From: Ignelater luminosus
Taxonomy: Eukaryota; Arthropoda; Insecta; Coleoptera; Elateridae
Reading direction: 5' to 3'
Length of the DNA stretch: 64,000 nt
NCBI GenBank assembly: GCA_011009095.1
Contig: VTPC01000903.1
Location: 1-64,000, forward strand
Shown here: in pieces, positions 42,501 to 47,476 of the stretch
Position numbering within the stretch: position 1 is the first letter of the stretch
How the letters are laid out: the number at the start of each line of letters is the position of its first letter
The notes under the pieces: model-generated
Seen by the model: only the letters and a program-made list of their open reading frames with translations
Database searches by the model: none
What the model was told of the DNA's origin: nothing
Translations under genes and position numbers: made by a program

Positions 42501-45056
42501 CTGTTTGGCAAAATAGAAAAGTCAGTTGTACACGATATCCCCAAACAAAATACAGACGATAAATTGGATAATGGAAAACTACTGGATATCATTTCTTTAC
42601 TGTAGAACTGTCTTCTGCCAGACATGAATTAGCAAATTACGAACATTTTCTTTCTTGGAAATACAGTTGAAAAATATAACAAAGATTTAAAAACAGCACA
42701 AAGCACGTTCAGGTCATAAAATAATGTATCGGATTTCACTAATGAAAGAAGTATAAAACCATTTATCGAACACATTTTAATTCTTAACAACAGAACTCCA
42801 AAGAAAAATATCTGTTAGCAATATAAACAACTTGCTAAACATTAAAAAGTAAGACGAAGCGATAAATTTATATTAAATGAATGTATTTAAAGCAAAATTT
42901 AACGTAAAATTCGGATAAGTATGCAAAACTTTAAAATGACATTACAAAATACCCCTGGAATATTTGAAAGTTTAATGATTCAATTAAGAGGGGAGTTGAT
43001 GCCTGTCTTTATGGCTCATGGCGATCTTGCTCAATTCTGGTAATGAATTACATTATTTATGTAGTCTTAGGCATTGTTTCAATAACAATTTTGAAAAAAG
43101 GCAACTTTCTAAAAGAACTTTAGCACCATGTATCTCGAAAATGGTGAGAAATTGGACAGATGATAATGGAAATCTTTTTTCTTAACATATGCTTAGGAAT
43201 CACCTGAGGTTTGTGCAGTATATCATGATACAGCCTGTATTTAAAAGTATTCAGTCTTTCTAGTGTTCTTTCAGCAATGTTCATTAACCCTACATACAAG
43301 CAACAACTGATTGCATTTGAAAATCTTGTCCCTCAATATTGAAGTAGTTTTATGATCTATTTGTTTACTTTGTTGACATAATCTCAAACCCTGTTTAATT
43401 TTTGGTATTGGAGATACAGTATTATTTTATTGAACGAATTCAAGTGAAAATTCTGTTTACTTCTGTCAGTATTAGTTTATTCAGTTTGTTCAGGATGAAG
43501 GAATACAGCTAATACATGTAAATTGTTGTAAAACAGTAAAATAACTGTAATTGATAGGTACAATTGTGATTACTATTATTTCAACTGGGGTAGTGCTTTG
43601 TTGACTCTCTTGAGTGCTTGCAATATTAATTCAGACTCACTCCAAGAATATGTTAAAGTTATATGCTGTTCAAATGCTTTAAAACTATAACCAAGGGAGT
43701 TTTTTGGCTGTTTATATTGGTATGAGATAAATCACTCTTTTGTATGTTTTTGTAAGTTTGAGAACTGTCAAGTCAAACACAATTGTTTTATGTGTTTATT
43801 AAATATTAAAGTCAACAGTGTGTTAATTTAGATTATCAGTAAAAGTAAAATGTTCATATTAACAATAAACATTTTGTTTAAAATGTTCCTTAATAGATTT
43901 ACTTTGACACCAATGTTAACTCCAAAATGACAACTGTCAAAATAATGCATACGACTTACAAACATAATGAGAAGTACCATTTACACAACTTAACATGGGT
44001 ATCTAAATTTTGGATTCAGGTTTTAAATCATTTGAACAGAGTATATTATGTGTTCACAGTTTTTTGCATTAGGGTTGGCCATGGAGATTCGCCCAATTTA
44101 GCAGTGAACGTTTTTCAGTTTAAATTGGTCTTATATGTATGGTAAGGCTTTTTAAATGATCTTAGGTTAGATTTCACAACAGAACACCTACAAATGCAAT
44201 GCTGTCAGTTTTATATAAAATGGAATTAACATCCTTAGTAATTTTTGTCTTCTGTTTAGTAAGTAATTATTATTATTATTACTTCTAATAACAGAGGCAA
44301 TATCACATTGTTATGGAAACAATCTATTTGCAAGAAGGCATCCTAACTGTTTAAATATTCCTATTTCAAATAGGCAATAGATTTGGCAACGAGGTTCTAT
44401 TATTCTGTACAGTGACAGTGATTAGTTTTGAGGTTATCCAGGTTCTACAACAAAATGACAATAAAAATACCTATTAGGGCCCTCTGACACGGTGTTAAAT
44501 TTGACATCAAAATTTACTACAATTTCGTCATTGGCAATTTAGTACTATTAATTTGAAATGAATGGTAACATTTTCAGTCAAATCTCAAAACACCTTAATT
44601 AGTTTAGTTGGAAAAAAGATACTTTATTTACATCTTTTTCTAATAAAGTTTCGACCTATCAAATTCTTATGATTAGTATTAATTTAATTTCTTTGCTAAT
44701 ATTTGCAGGGCGATGAAAAAAATCTTACGTTACAAACCGATATGTTGGAACAAGAGATATATATGATGCTGCACGTTTATTTTTATAAAAAAATAAAAAA
44801 CAATTTTTCATTGACTGATGTTACTTTAAACCTAAGAGAACCAGTTCATCTTACAGAGTTGCATCCAGCAACTTTATTAAATCCCAAAATGAGTATTAGG
44901 GATCTTAGACTTAGAATACTAAATGTTCTGGCAAGCAGTTTCTGTGGCATCATTCATGTGGATTATAGGACAGATGATAGGTCTCTTATTATTATTAAAA
45001 AGAATCATTTTAAATTAGTTTATAAAGATTATTGGAGACAACGTAATGAGTTTTAA
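821..45056 (+). CDS. Large multi-exon gene, CCCH zinc-finger protein resembling TOPAZ1 (5' end not found)
   Basis: I joined exons 821-1427, 3887-3988, 13652-14971, 15026-15224, 21253-22994, 24214-24432, 34085-34248, 34301-34418, 34480-34659, 35311-35643 and 44709-45056. All lie between AG acceptors and GT donors, and reading phase is kept at every junction except 34659/35311, where an extra exon seems needed. The product, about 1,775 residues as seen, has a Lys/Ser/Asn-rich disordered N-terminal half, one C-x7-C-x4-C-x3-H finger (exon 21253-22994), four copies of a 20-residue repeat, then a mostly helical C-terminal half ending at a TAA. Vertebrate TOPAZ1, a germ-cell protein, has a similar length and a CCCH finger followed by a conserved C-terminal region, so the gene may be its insect counterpart; this is recalled family knowledge, not an alignment. 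The exon chain is well supported, the name only moderately. The first visible exon begins at an acceptor, so the start codon lies upstream. Confidence 0.72.
1428..3886 (+). other. Intron 1 of the TOPAZ1-like gene
   Basis: No gene is seen in this 2.46 kb intron. It is AT-rich and carries two TTA/ATT microsatellites (about 1449-1470 and 3540-3570). The reading frames that cross the second one are only runs of isoleucine and are not genes. Confidence 0.55.
3887..3988 (+). CDS. Exon 2 (visible) of the TOPAZ1-like gene
   Basis: A 102 bp exon between TTTGCAG and GTACTTT. It takes the single base left by the previous exon and passes on one base, so the frame is kept. It encodes an acidic-then-basic linker with THDSDDEDRSIKNS followed by NKLRKRK, which fits the disordered character of the neighbouring exons. 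Confidence 0.65.
6959..7545 (-). pseudogene. THAP-domain relic (P-transposase/THAP9-like)
   Basis: On the minus strand, about 7545-7379 encodes SVVCSEHLKATNF followed by a basic-hydrophobic stretch, which matches the central VCSEHF...F signature of THAP zinc-binding DNA-binding domains. It ends at a donor AAG/GTATGG. After a 52 bp intron an acceptor TTACAG at about 7327 leads into a second exon of about 120 codons. Its last part reads TYAFPSLKRRK and then a coiled Lys/Gln segment (AKQVQKLKQQL), the arrangement seen after THAP domains in THAP9 and P-element transposases. A frameshift near 7090 separates the two parts of that exon. No THAP start codon or full zinc ligand set is visible, so I call it a broken relic inside the large gene's third-kilobase-scale intron. 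It may be a remnant of a P-type element or of a host THAP gene. Confidence 0.5.
7821..8030. other. GC-rich island of unknown nature
   Basis: About 200 bp much richer in G and C than anything around it, with a perfect hairpin GACCGCC-TTC-GGCGGTC near 7957 and repeated GGC/GCC motifs. Frames are open on both strands but no protein is recognised. It may be a repeat (SINE or MITE interior) or transferred DNA. Confidence 0.4.
8467..9072. mobile_element. MITE with long imperfect terminal inverted repeats
   Basis: A roughly 80 bp arm at 8467-8550 (GCTAAAAAGTCTGCACCA and onward) is repeated inverted at about 8993-9072. The right end reads GAACACTG followed by TA, as in Tc1/mariner-type MITEs; the left tip is diverged. 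No coding capacity is seen. Confidence 0.6.
9202..10490 (-). mobile_element. Internally deleted DUF4817-type Tc1/mariner-related element
   Basis: The ends CAGGGTGTCCCTAAACTGC (9202) and its inverted near-copy (to 10490) extend as terminal inverted repeats of about 85-90 bp and are flanked by TA on both sides. Inside, on the minus strand, is the N-terminal part of a transposase (9617-9856). The rest of a transposase is absent, so the copy cannot move itself. Confidence 0.72.
9617..9856 (-). pseudogene. Transposase N-terminal helix-turn-helix fragment (DUF4817-like)
   Basis: The 79-residue frame begins MEYAIHEYTDMILFLGQCNG and continues with RLYAERFPNRRHPS and RLRESGNI. This is the pattern of the DUF4817 helix-turn-helix domain found at the N terminus of a family of insect transposases related to Tc1/mariner. 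The catalytic DDE part is missing; downstream sequence shows no matching frame. It lies within an element bounded by inverted repeats at 9202 and 10490, and a piece of the catalytic end of a similar transposase is found at 50.9-51.1 kb. Confidence 0.65.
10859..11245. repeat. Diverged direct repeat of about 80 bp
   Basis: The segment 10859-10935 (GTGCATTTTGCTTATAAATC to the ACAACCT stretch) recurs in the same direction at 11160-11240 with scattered differences. Both copies sit in the large third intron. Origin unknown. Confidence 0.5.
11511..11976. mobile_element. MITE, copy 1 (inverted copy near 44.05 kb)
   Basis: Terminal inverted repeats of about 33 bp, TCACAGTTTTTTTGCATGA at 11514 and its complement ending at about 11975, bound a 466 bp noncoding unit. 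Most of the unit occurs again in opposite orientation at 44050-44476, so this is a repeat family with at least two copies, both in introns of the same gene. Confidence 0.7.
12417..13006. mobile_element. Probable MITE with imperfect inverted ends
   Basis: AATGTGAGTTACATGATTTC near 12430 is matched inverted by GAAATGTAACTCGCATTA near 12985, an arm of about 40 bp with mismatches. The interior shows no recognisable gene; open frames on both strands here look like chance frames in a symmetric unit. Confidence 0.45.
13652..14971 (+). CDS. Exon 3 (visible) of the TOPAZ1-like gene
   Basis: A 1,320 bp exon between TATTCTTACAG and the consensus donor CAG/GTAAGT. It is open throughout in the phase set by the previous exon and gives 440 residues rich in Asn, Ser, Thr and Lys, with basic clusters near the start (KKRQRN, KRKKNLWKM) and few hydrophobic runs. 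It appears disordered; no domain is recognised. It keeps exactly the one-base overhang needed for the next exon. Confidence 0.7.
15026..15224 (+). CDS. Exon 4 (visible) of the TOPAZ1-like gene
   Basis: A 199 bp exon behind a short 54 bp intron, between ATTGTAG and CAG/GTATGT. It encodes 66 residues with a proline- and basic-rich core (VPHLPPAKRPPARRKITK, then PPKLPRNNN). Such PP/R clusters could be peptide-binding sites, but this is inference. Confidence 0.68.
16158..18126 (+). pseudogene. Decayed Tc1/IS630-type DDE transposase, split by a MITE
   Basis: The 3' part (17349-18126) carries the DDE superfamily signatures: YLDETYIHP (first Asp), IVMDNAPYHS (second Asp) and CDLNPIEFIWSIVK (final Glu). 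The 5' part (about 16190-16700) encodes an N-terminal helical region with DGDWAFPVEQATELAATAAG in several frames. Stops and frameshifts lie at about 17660 and 17770, between the second Asp and the Glu. That spacing is unusually wide, about 76 residues in this copy, compared with about 34 in mariner, which points to one of the wide-spaced branches of the IS630/Tc1 group. A 642 bp MITE (16704-17345) sits just before the first catalytic Asp. The acidic C terminus ends at a TAG at about 18124. No terminal repeats of the element were found. It lies in the intron between the fourth and fifth visible exons of the large gene. Confidence 0.72.
16704..17345. mobile_element. MITE with ~150 bp terminal inverted repeats, TA target site
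   Basis: CAGTGTGTCCACATTTCGAT at 16704 is mirrored at the right end (to 17345), and the arms match over about 150 bp with few differences. TA flanks both sides. Removing the unit and one TA puts the upstream and downstream transposase frames together in line (…VIYLDET), which shows it jumped into the transposase gene. Confidence 0.85.
18508..20225. mobile_element. 1.7 kb non-coding element with GAGGCATTCCACGTGAAAT ends and internal tandem copy
   Basis: GAGGCATTCCACGTGAAATC at 18508 is matched inverted at 20202-20225. Inside, 19331-19711 and 19861-20225 are diverged direct copies of about 370 bp, and the first copy ends in a degenerate version of the same terminal repeat. A further inverted pair joins about 18915-18960 and 19797-19850 (both with CAAGATGGGATTC on one strand). 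No protein is recognised. Confidence 0.6.
21253..22994 (+). CDS. Exon 5 (visible) of the TOPAZ1-like gene: CCCH finger and 20-residue repeats
   Basis: The largest exon (1,742 bp) lies between TTTTAAG and CAAG/GTCAGT; earlier in-frame ATG-like starts upstream belong to the intron. Its 581 residues open with an acidic region (FEDTFDDFEDN), then a basic lead-in (SRKRIPYIFKN) and one zinc finger with C-x7-C-x4-C-x3-H spacing (LCVYYFSKGCRYNSCRNLHK), about 80-100 residues into the exon. A helical, hydrophobic region of about 240 residues follows, where the tandem helices suggest an alpha-solenoid. Next come four 20-residue repeats of the type YIPQFPANNGIETT and a Ser/Glu-rich tail. CCCH fingers usually bind RNA, so a role in RNA handling is likely but inferred. 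Confidence 0.75.
22438..22673 (+). repeat. Four 60 bp tandem repeats in coding sequence
   Basis: Four in-frame copies of a 20-codon unit (SPYIPQFPANNGIETT-type) lie head to tail. The third and fourth copies differ at several codons, so the array is not brand new. The unit is neutral with a conserved aromatic-Pro-Gln-Phe core. Confidence 0.85.
23903..24155. mobile_element. MITE, 253 bp, CAGTGTGG-type ends
   Basis: The arms AGTGTGGTTGATTTTCATTA (23904) and their inverted partner (ending CACACTG at 24155) match over about 70 bp. TA follows on the right and precedes on the left (slightly degenerate). It lies in the intron just before exon 24214-24432. Confidence 0.7.
24214..24432 (+). CDS. Exon 6 (visible) of the TOPAZ1-like gene
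   Basis: A 219 bp exon between TATTTCAG and GGATTG/GGTAAG-type donor, in phase with both neighbours. It encodes 73 residues predicted to be helical (LLEADLLHLKKIIDAGNKF, then FVLSVIVFFKSK), continuing the solenoid-like character of the C-terminal half. Confidence 0.72.
24433..28473 (+). other. Intron sequence without a recognised gene
   Basis: First part of the 9.65 kb intron of the TOPAZ1-like gene. Apart from the small MITE at 26245-26416 I see no gene; the open frame on the minus strand near 26.9-27.06 kb is AT-rich and has no domain. Confidence 0.45.
26245..26416. mobile_element. Short MITE, 172 bp, GC-richer than its surroundings
   Basis: GGTAGTGTAGTTTCCAAATC at 26245 is matched by an inverted arm ending at 26416; the 32 bp arms both end inward in GGCACGCG. 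The interior is purine-rich with a GGGCCGCCCGG stretch. No coding capacity. Confidence 0.65.
28474..30908 (-). pseudogene. Mutator-like transposase fused to a YqaJ-type nuclease, decayed
   Basis: Read on the minus strand from an ATG at 30908. First comes a Ser/Thr/Gln/Glu-rich leader, then GRRIIDINSFFKAI (about 30600). Next is the Mutator-like transposase domain of the kind common in arthropods, with TVIADGAWSKRSYRVDYNAA and YLVGDGDSSVTKRL, both with Asp candidates for catalysis, and a Cys-rich stretch (DHACCAKYFC). After a basic linker comes a PD-(D/E)xK nuclease region of the YqaJ recombinase type. Its signatures are SIRLTASNSGNICKLRKGT, TRWGQDHERVAIQEF and GIIEVKCP (the ExK motif), then HNYYYQIQGQLHIT. 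Damage seen: a frameshift near 30850, another near 29800, an in-frame TAA at 29487, and a frameshift in an A-tract at about 28750. The open parts are long, so decay is recent to moderate. Terminal repeats were not found. It lies in the 9.65 kb intron of the large gene, antisense to it. Confidence 0.78.
32170..32385 (-). other. Unassigned open frame in intron
   Basis: A 71-codon frame with a mixed, plausible composition (KTLRGYLNFAGIFLQQGL and so on) but no recognised domain, no splice context and no neighbours supporting it. It could be a scrap of a transposon gene. Listed only because the surrounding 31-34 kb stretch otherwise shows nothing. Confidence 0.15.
34085..34248 (+). CDS. Exon 7 (visible) of the TOPAZ1-like gene
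   Basis: A 164 bp exon between TATGTTGCAG and the consensus donor TCC/GTAAGT. It takes up the single base left by exon 24214-24432 despite the 9.65 kb intron between. It encodes a helical segment (GLKKILEMLCINVIAILES, then AYEYAGNILSKF) that resembles TPR-like helix pairs. Confidence 0.72.
34301..34418 (+). CDS. Exon 8 (visible) of the TOPAZ1-like gene
   Basis: A short exon after a 52 bp intron, acceptor ATTGTAG, donor CCTG/GTAAGA, in phase. It encodes RYEYSEAGKYLYFCKIFVKS and GFLKEAWQII, again a helix-turn-helix pattern like a TPR or pentatricopeptide-type unit. Confidence 0.72.
34480..34659 (+). CDS. Exon 9 (visible) of the TOPAZ1-like gene
   Basis: A 180 bp exon between TTTTGTTAG and GTTG/GTAAGT. 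It encodes TDGWTVPNRGAFDKKLKTFV and then another helical unit. It leaves one base over, which does not fit exon 35311-35643 (that one needs none), so an exon is missing between them in this model. Confidence 0.72.
34829..34879 (+). CDS. Candidate exon 10, apparently cut by a transposon end
   Basis: After the acceptor ATAAATAG, the sequence in the phase left by the previous exon reads TCIFCLSFLEELAILNT, a hydrophobic helical segment like the rest of the region. It runs directly into TA-CAGGGTGTCCCTAAA, the terminus shared with the DUF4817-type element at 9202, and the frame stops 4 codons later. No donor of the right phase is seen. It may be the missing exon, interrupted by insertion, or a chance frame. 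Confidence 0.35.
34880..34930. mobile_element. Single terminus of a CAGGGTGTCCCTAAA DNA transposon
   Basis: TA followed by CAGGGTGTCCCTAAAAGG is the same tip as the element at 9202-10490 over the first 15 bases. The other end was not found within the following 450 bp, so this is a fragment or one end of a diverged unit; the inner limit given here is arbitrary. Confidence 0.45.
35311..35643 (+). CDS. Exon 11 (visible) of the TOPAZ1-like gene
   Basis: A 333 bp exon between TTATTATAG and AGG/GTATGT, phase 0 at both ends. It encodes NNFENMLKNDNKIKCFVLDI and a helical run (YMEDLKSLLKSIIAGWYKSL, then AIELYEACCSK). Its phase-0 end matches the phase-0 start of the last exon across a 9 kb intron. Confidence 0.72.
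36771..38176. mobile_element. Non-autonomous hAT-like element, 1.4 kb
   Basis: The tips CAGGGCCACCTAAATGTCTC and the inverted GAGACATTTAGGTGGCCCTG match almost perfectly for about 32 bp. ACTGCAC lies directly outside both ends, a 7 bp exact duplication (8 bp if the shared C is counted), as expected for hAT insertion. The interior is AT-rich and without a gene. Confidence 0.8.
37398..37441. repeat. 22 bp perfect tandem duplication
   Basis: AGTATTTAATTTGCGATTCTTC twice in a row inside the hAT-like element. Confidence 0.85.
38940..39052. repeat. Hairpin-forming palindrome
   Basis: AAAAAAAAGCTAACACAATT at about 38943 is mirrored by AATTGTGTTAGCTTTTTTTT ending at about 39050, arms of about 29 bp with a loop of about 55 bp. 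Confidence 0.65.
39398..39609. mobile_element. MITE, 212 bp, TA target site
   Basis: The arm GTGACATTTTGAAAAATTTC at 39402 is mirrored at 39580-39609 (about 45 bp, few differences), with TA on both sides. The open frames seen here on both strands are products of the inverted symmetry. Confidence 0.72.
40327..43208. repeat. Region bounded by diverged inverted repeats of about 125 bp; interior unassigned
   Basis: CTCAGGAGGTGATTC... at 40327-40452 and the inverse at 43081-43208 (ending GGAATCACCTGAG) align with many differences. Between them is 2.6 kb that includes an exact 28 bp tandem duplication and a GC-rich hairpin patch. No transposase is recognised, so this could be one large non-autonomous element or two facing copies of a small one. 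Confidence 0.45.
40794..40849. repeat. 28 bp perfect tandem duplication
   Basis: The unit starting GAGTAGGTTCCAAAATAATA and ending AACCC occurs twice without a gap. Confidence 0.88.
44050..44476. mobile_element. MITE, copy 2, truncated and inverted relative to 11.5 kb
   Basis: TTCACAGTTTTTTGCATTAG at 44052 begins a copy of the 11511-11976 unit in reverse orientation. Shared landmarks are the TTTATATAAAATGGAATT stretch and the ATTCCTATTTCAAATAGGCA stretch. It stops near 44476, lacking the last 60 bp and the second inverted end. Confidence 0.72.
44709..45056 (+). CDS. Last exon of the TOPAZ1-like gene
   Basis: After ATATTTGCAG the frame is open for 115 codons to a TAA at 45054. It reads GDEKNLTLQTDMLEQEIYMM, a helix, then LREPVHLTELHPATLLNP and a compact beta-alpha tail with IIHVDYRTDDRSLIIIKKNH. 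This terminal part could correspond to the conserved C-terminal region of TOPAZ1-type proteins. Phase 0 agrees with exon 35311-35643. A candidate polyadenylation signal AATAAA is at 45865, about 800 bp downstream. Confidence 0.7.
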   Translation, partial: GDEKNLTLQTDMLEQEIYMMLHVYFYKKIKNNFSLTDVTLNLREPVHLTELHPATLLNPKMSIRDLRLRILNVLASSFCGIIHVDYRTDDRSLIIIKKNHFKLVYKDYWRQRNEF

Positions 45057-46892
45057 GATTTTATCCTTTAAGAGCTCAATTGTCTTTGAACTTAATTTAT
45101 CACAGTTCCACAATTTTATTATTAATGAGGTGATAGAAACAAAATTCAATTATGTATCGCTTGAACATCGCTGTCGTAACAAAAAATGTCAAACTTGCAA
45201 AATTAACATTTCAAGTTCAAGTATATATGGAAGTTAATTGAACTCTTAATAGTATTAGTTATTACTTTTATTATGTTTACAAGGAAATAAGTGCAAGATC
45301 TGTTTAAAATTAGATTTCTTTCTATCATAATGGACAACTAAAATAGTTAATACTCAAATTTATAAATTGCAGTCCAAAATTGTAATGCAGAAGCAAGAGT
45401 GATCTTACTAGTTAACTTTTTTGATTGTCTATTAGAATATTGTTACCTGTTTTATGTGTAGTCATCAATGTTTTTAAGTTTTTTTACTTTGGTATTGTTT
45501 TTGTAAGTATATGAATTGTTTTAGAGTTAATTGATTTGAGGTAATTTTGAATACAATGTTGATATTTAAAAATATGCGATAGGAATTACTTAATGTAAAA
45601 CATACATCATAACGAAACTGCAAAAATGAATTTCATGAGAATCTAGAATCATTTATTACCATAATGCTTTTATAAATAAGTATTCTTCAAATTAGCATAT
45701 AACTCAAAAAAGTGTGATAATTAAAATCCTCTGGAGCTGGTAGGATGATTTTTCAAAACAATGCTAAAGGCTCACTTGAGGCAGTTCTTAATTGCTTGGT
45801 TAGCTTATCTCTCTATAGTTCAAAATGTGAACAATTGCAATGTCAGAAACTTACAATCTGTGAAAATAAATAATTATTTTGTTTGTTATTTTTATTTTTT
45901 ATTTTTCAAAGATGTACATTATTATTATTATTGGATAAAAAAAATATGTTGATTGGCTGAGAGTTTTATAATATCTGACTGATGCATGATTTTTTAAGTT
46001 TTATCTGTTTGTAAACTGTTTAAGAAAGGAAATAATAAATGCTTTGTTAAAAATTGAATGAGTTGTTTCAAAAAATGGCATAAGTCCACAAAATAGATAT
46101 TTGTTTAACAAGGACCCAAAGTGGTCTATTTGTGGACTAGCGGCTACCACTACTGCTACTCCCGACATGTCCCATTTTGGACACAATATTTTTTGTAAAT
46201 CTACTTACGAATTTAATAAAATTTTGAAAATTTATAATCTTGCATATATTTACATTGTCTATTACGGTTGCTATGTGTTGCTTAAAACAAAATAAAATTA
46301 GTCCATAAAATATTAGCAGTCCCTAAAACAATTATTTTAGGGGCTGTAAACAGTTACATCAACAACTTTAGAAGTAGGTTTACCAAAAAGAAATTTCATA
46401 ATTGATTCAAAACTTCTATTATACTGTTAAAGTATCTGGTGGTTTTTTTAAAGCAAAAACATCGTAAATTCTGTTTCAGGGCATTGTATGTGAAATGAGA
46501 GAATGATTACTATTTTTGTGAATATAAGCAACTATCCCTATTATAGGCAGTTTGTTGTAAAAACCTACTTCAGTAAAAAAATGAACTTATGTTGTTTTTG
46601 AAACGTCTGATTCATATTGTTTTGCAATTCATTTCTATTATTATGAAGTGCCTTATTAGTATGCTACAAATCCTTTGTTTTGAAGTTAGGTTATAGATTC
46701 TTTTTTATTTCTTTATTTTGTTATCTTTGTTCTTGTAAATAGGTGTAAATAAGTATTTTCAAAGCAATGAAATATAATTTAATTATTTTTTATTTGTTGT
46801 TTCATTTAGTTAAACAATTGGATACACAGATGCCGTCAAACATTTGTTAAAATATCTTCTTTTCTTTTTAATTATCTGTGCAAATATAAACA
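45057..46892. other. 3' region of the large gene and intergenic sequence
   Basis: AT-rich, with no recognised gene. It probably holds the 3' untranslated region (AATAAA at 45865-45870). Short open frames at 45.0-45.2, 45.8 and 46.0-46.3 kb show no domain. Confidence 0.4.
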
Positions 46893-47112
46893 AGGTAGTG
46901 CAAAAGTCACATCATTGGAAGAAGAAATATGTATTTAAGTTTTGAATGTATTGGCACAGTTTATTCATGTTACTTGGGTTTTGCACGAATGCCTCATCCT
47001 TAACAATTCTCACATAAAAAAATCATATAGTGTGAGGTCTGTAACATTATAATATTCTTTTTAGATACAACTACATACTTTCTTCTTTAGTGATGTGACT
47101 TTTGTGCCACCT
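46893..47112. mobile_element. MITE, 220 bp, AGGTGGYGCAAAAGTCACATC ends
   Basis: AGGTAGTGCAAAAGTCACAT at 46893 is mirrored at the right end (…GTGACTTTTGTGCCACCT to 47112), arms of about 43 bp. No coding capacity; a mariner-derived MITE is likely from the tip sequence. Confidence 0.7.
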
Positions 47113-47476
47113 CATATAGAGAATTTTATCAATCATTACTTTGTGGATTGGGTTACTAAAAAAAATCGTTTACAAATGAAACATATGAAGATTATCGAAT
47201 CAAGTGGTGGTTTACACAATTAGTAAGTATTTTGAATAGGCTAAGCCTTACACTCACTTTCTTAGTATTTGAAATGGAATTACAAGTAATGACAGGCAGG
47301 GTGCCTTCTCCCAAGGATATTTAATTGGGAAGATGGCTCAATAACAAATATTTGTAAACTGGATATGTGACAAAAACAGCATCCCCAAACCAATATGGAA
47401 TATTTGAATTTAATCTAAGTATTTCTGTGAAGTTATTTATTACCTTAAAATGTACATACCAGAATTACATAAAATA

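Noticed and set aside
42341-42625. Overlapping frames on both strands in a GC-rich patch
   Set aside because: No domain recognised and no splice or start context; more likely repeat interior.
45046-45237. 63-codon frame overlapping the end of the large gene
   Set aside because: It starts inside the last exon in another frame and runs into probable 3' untranslated sequence.
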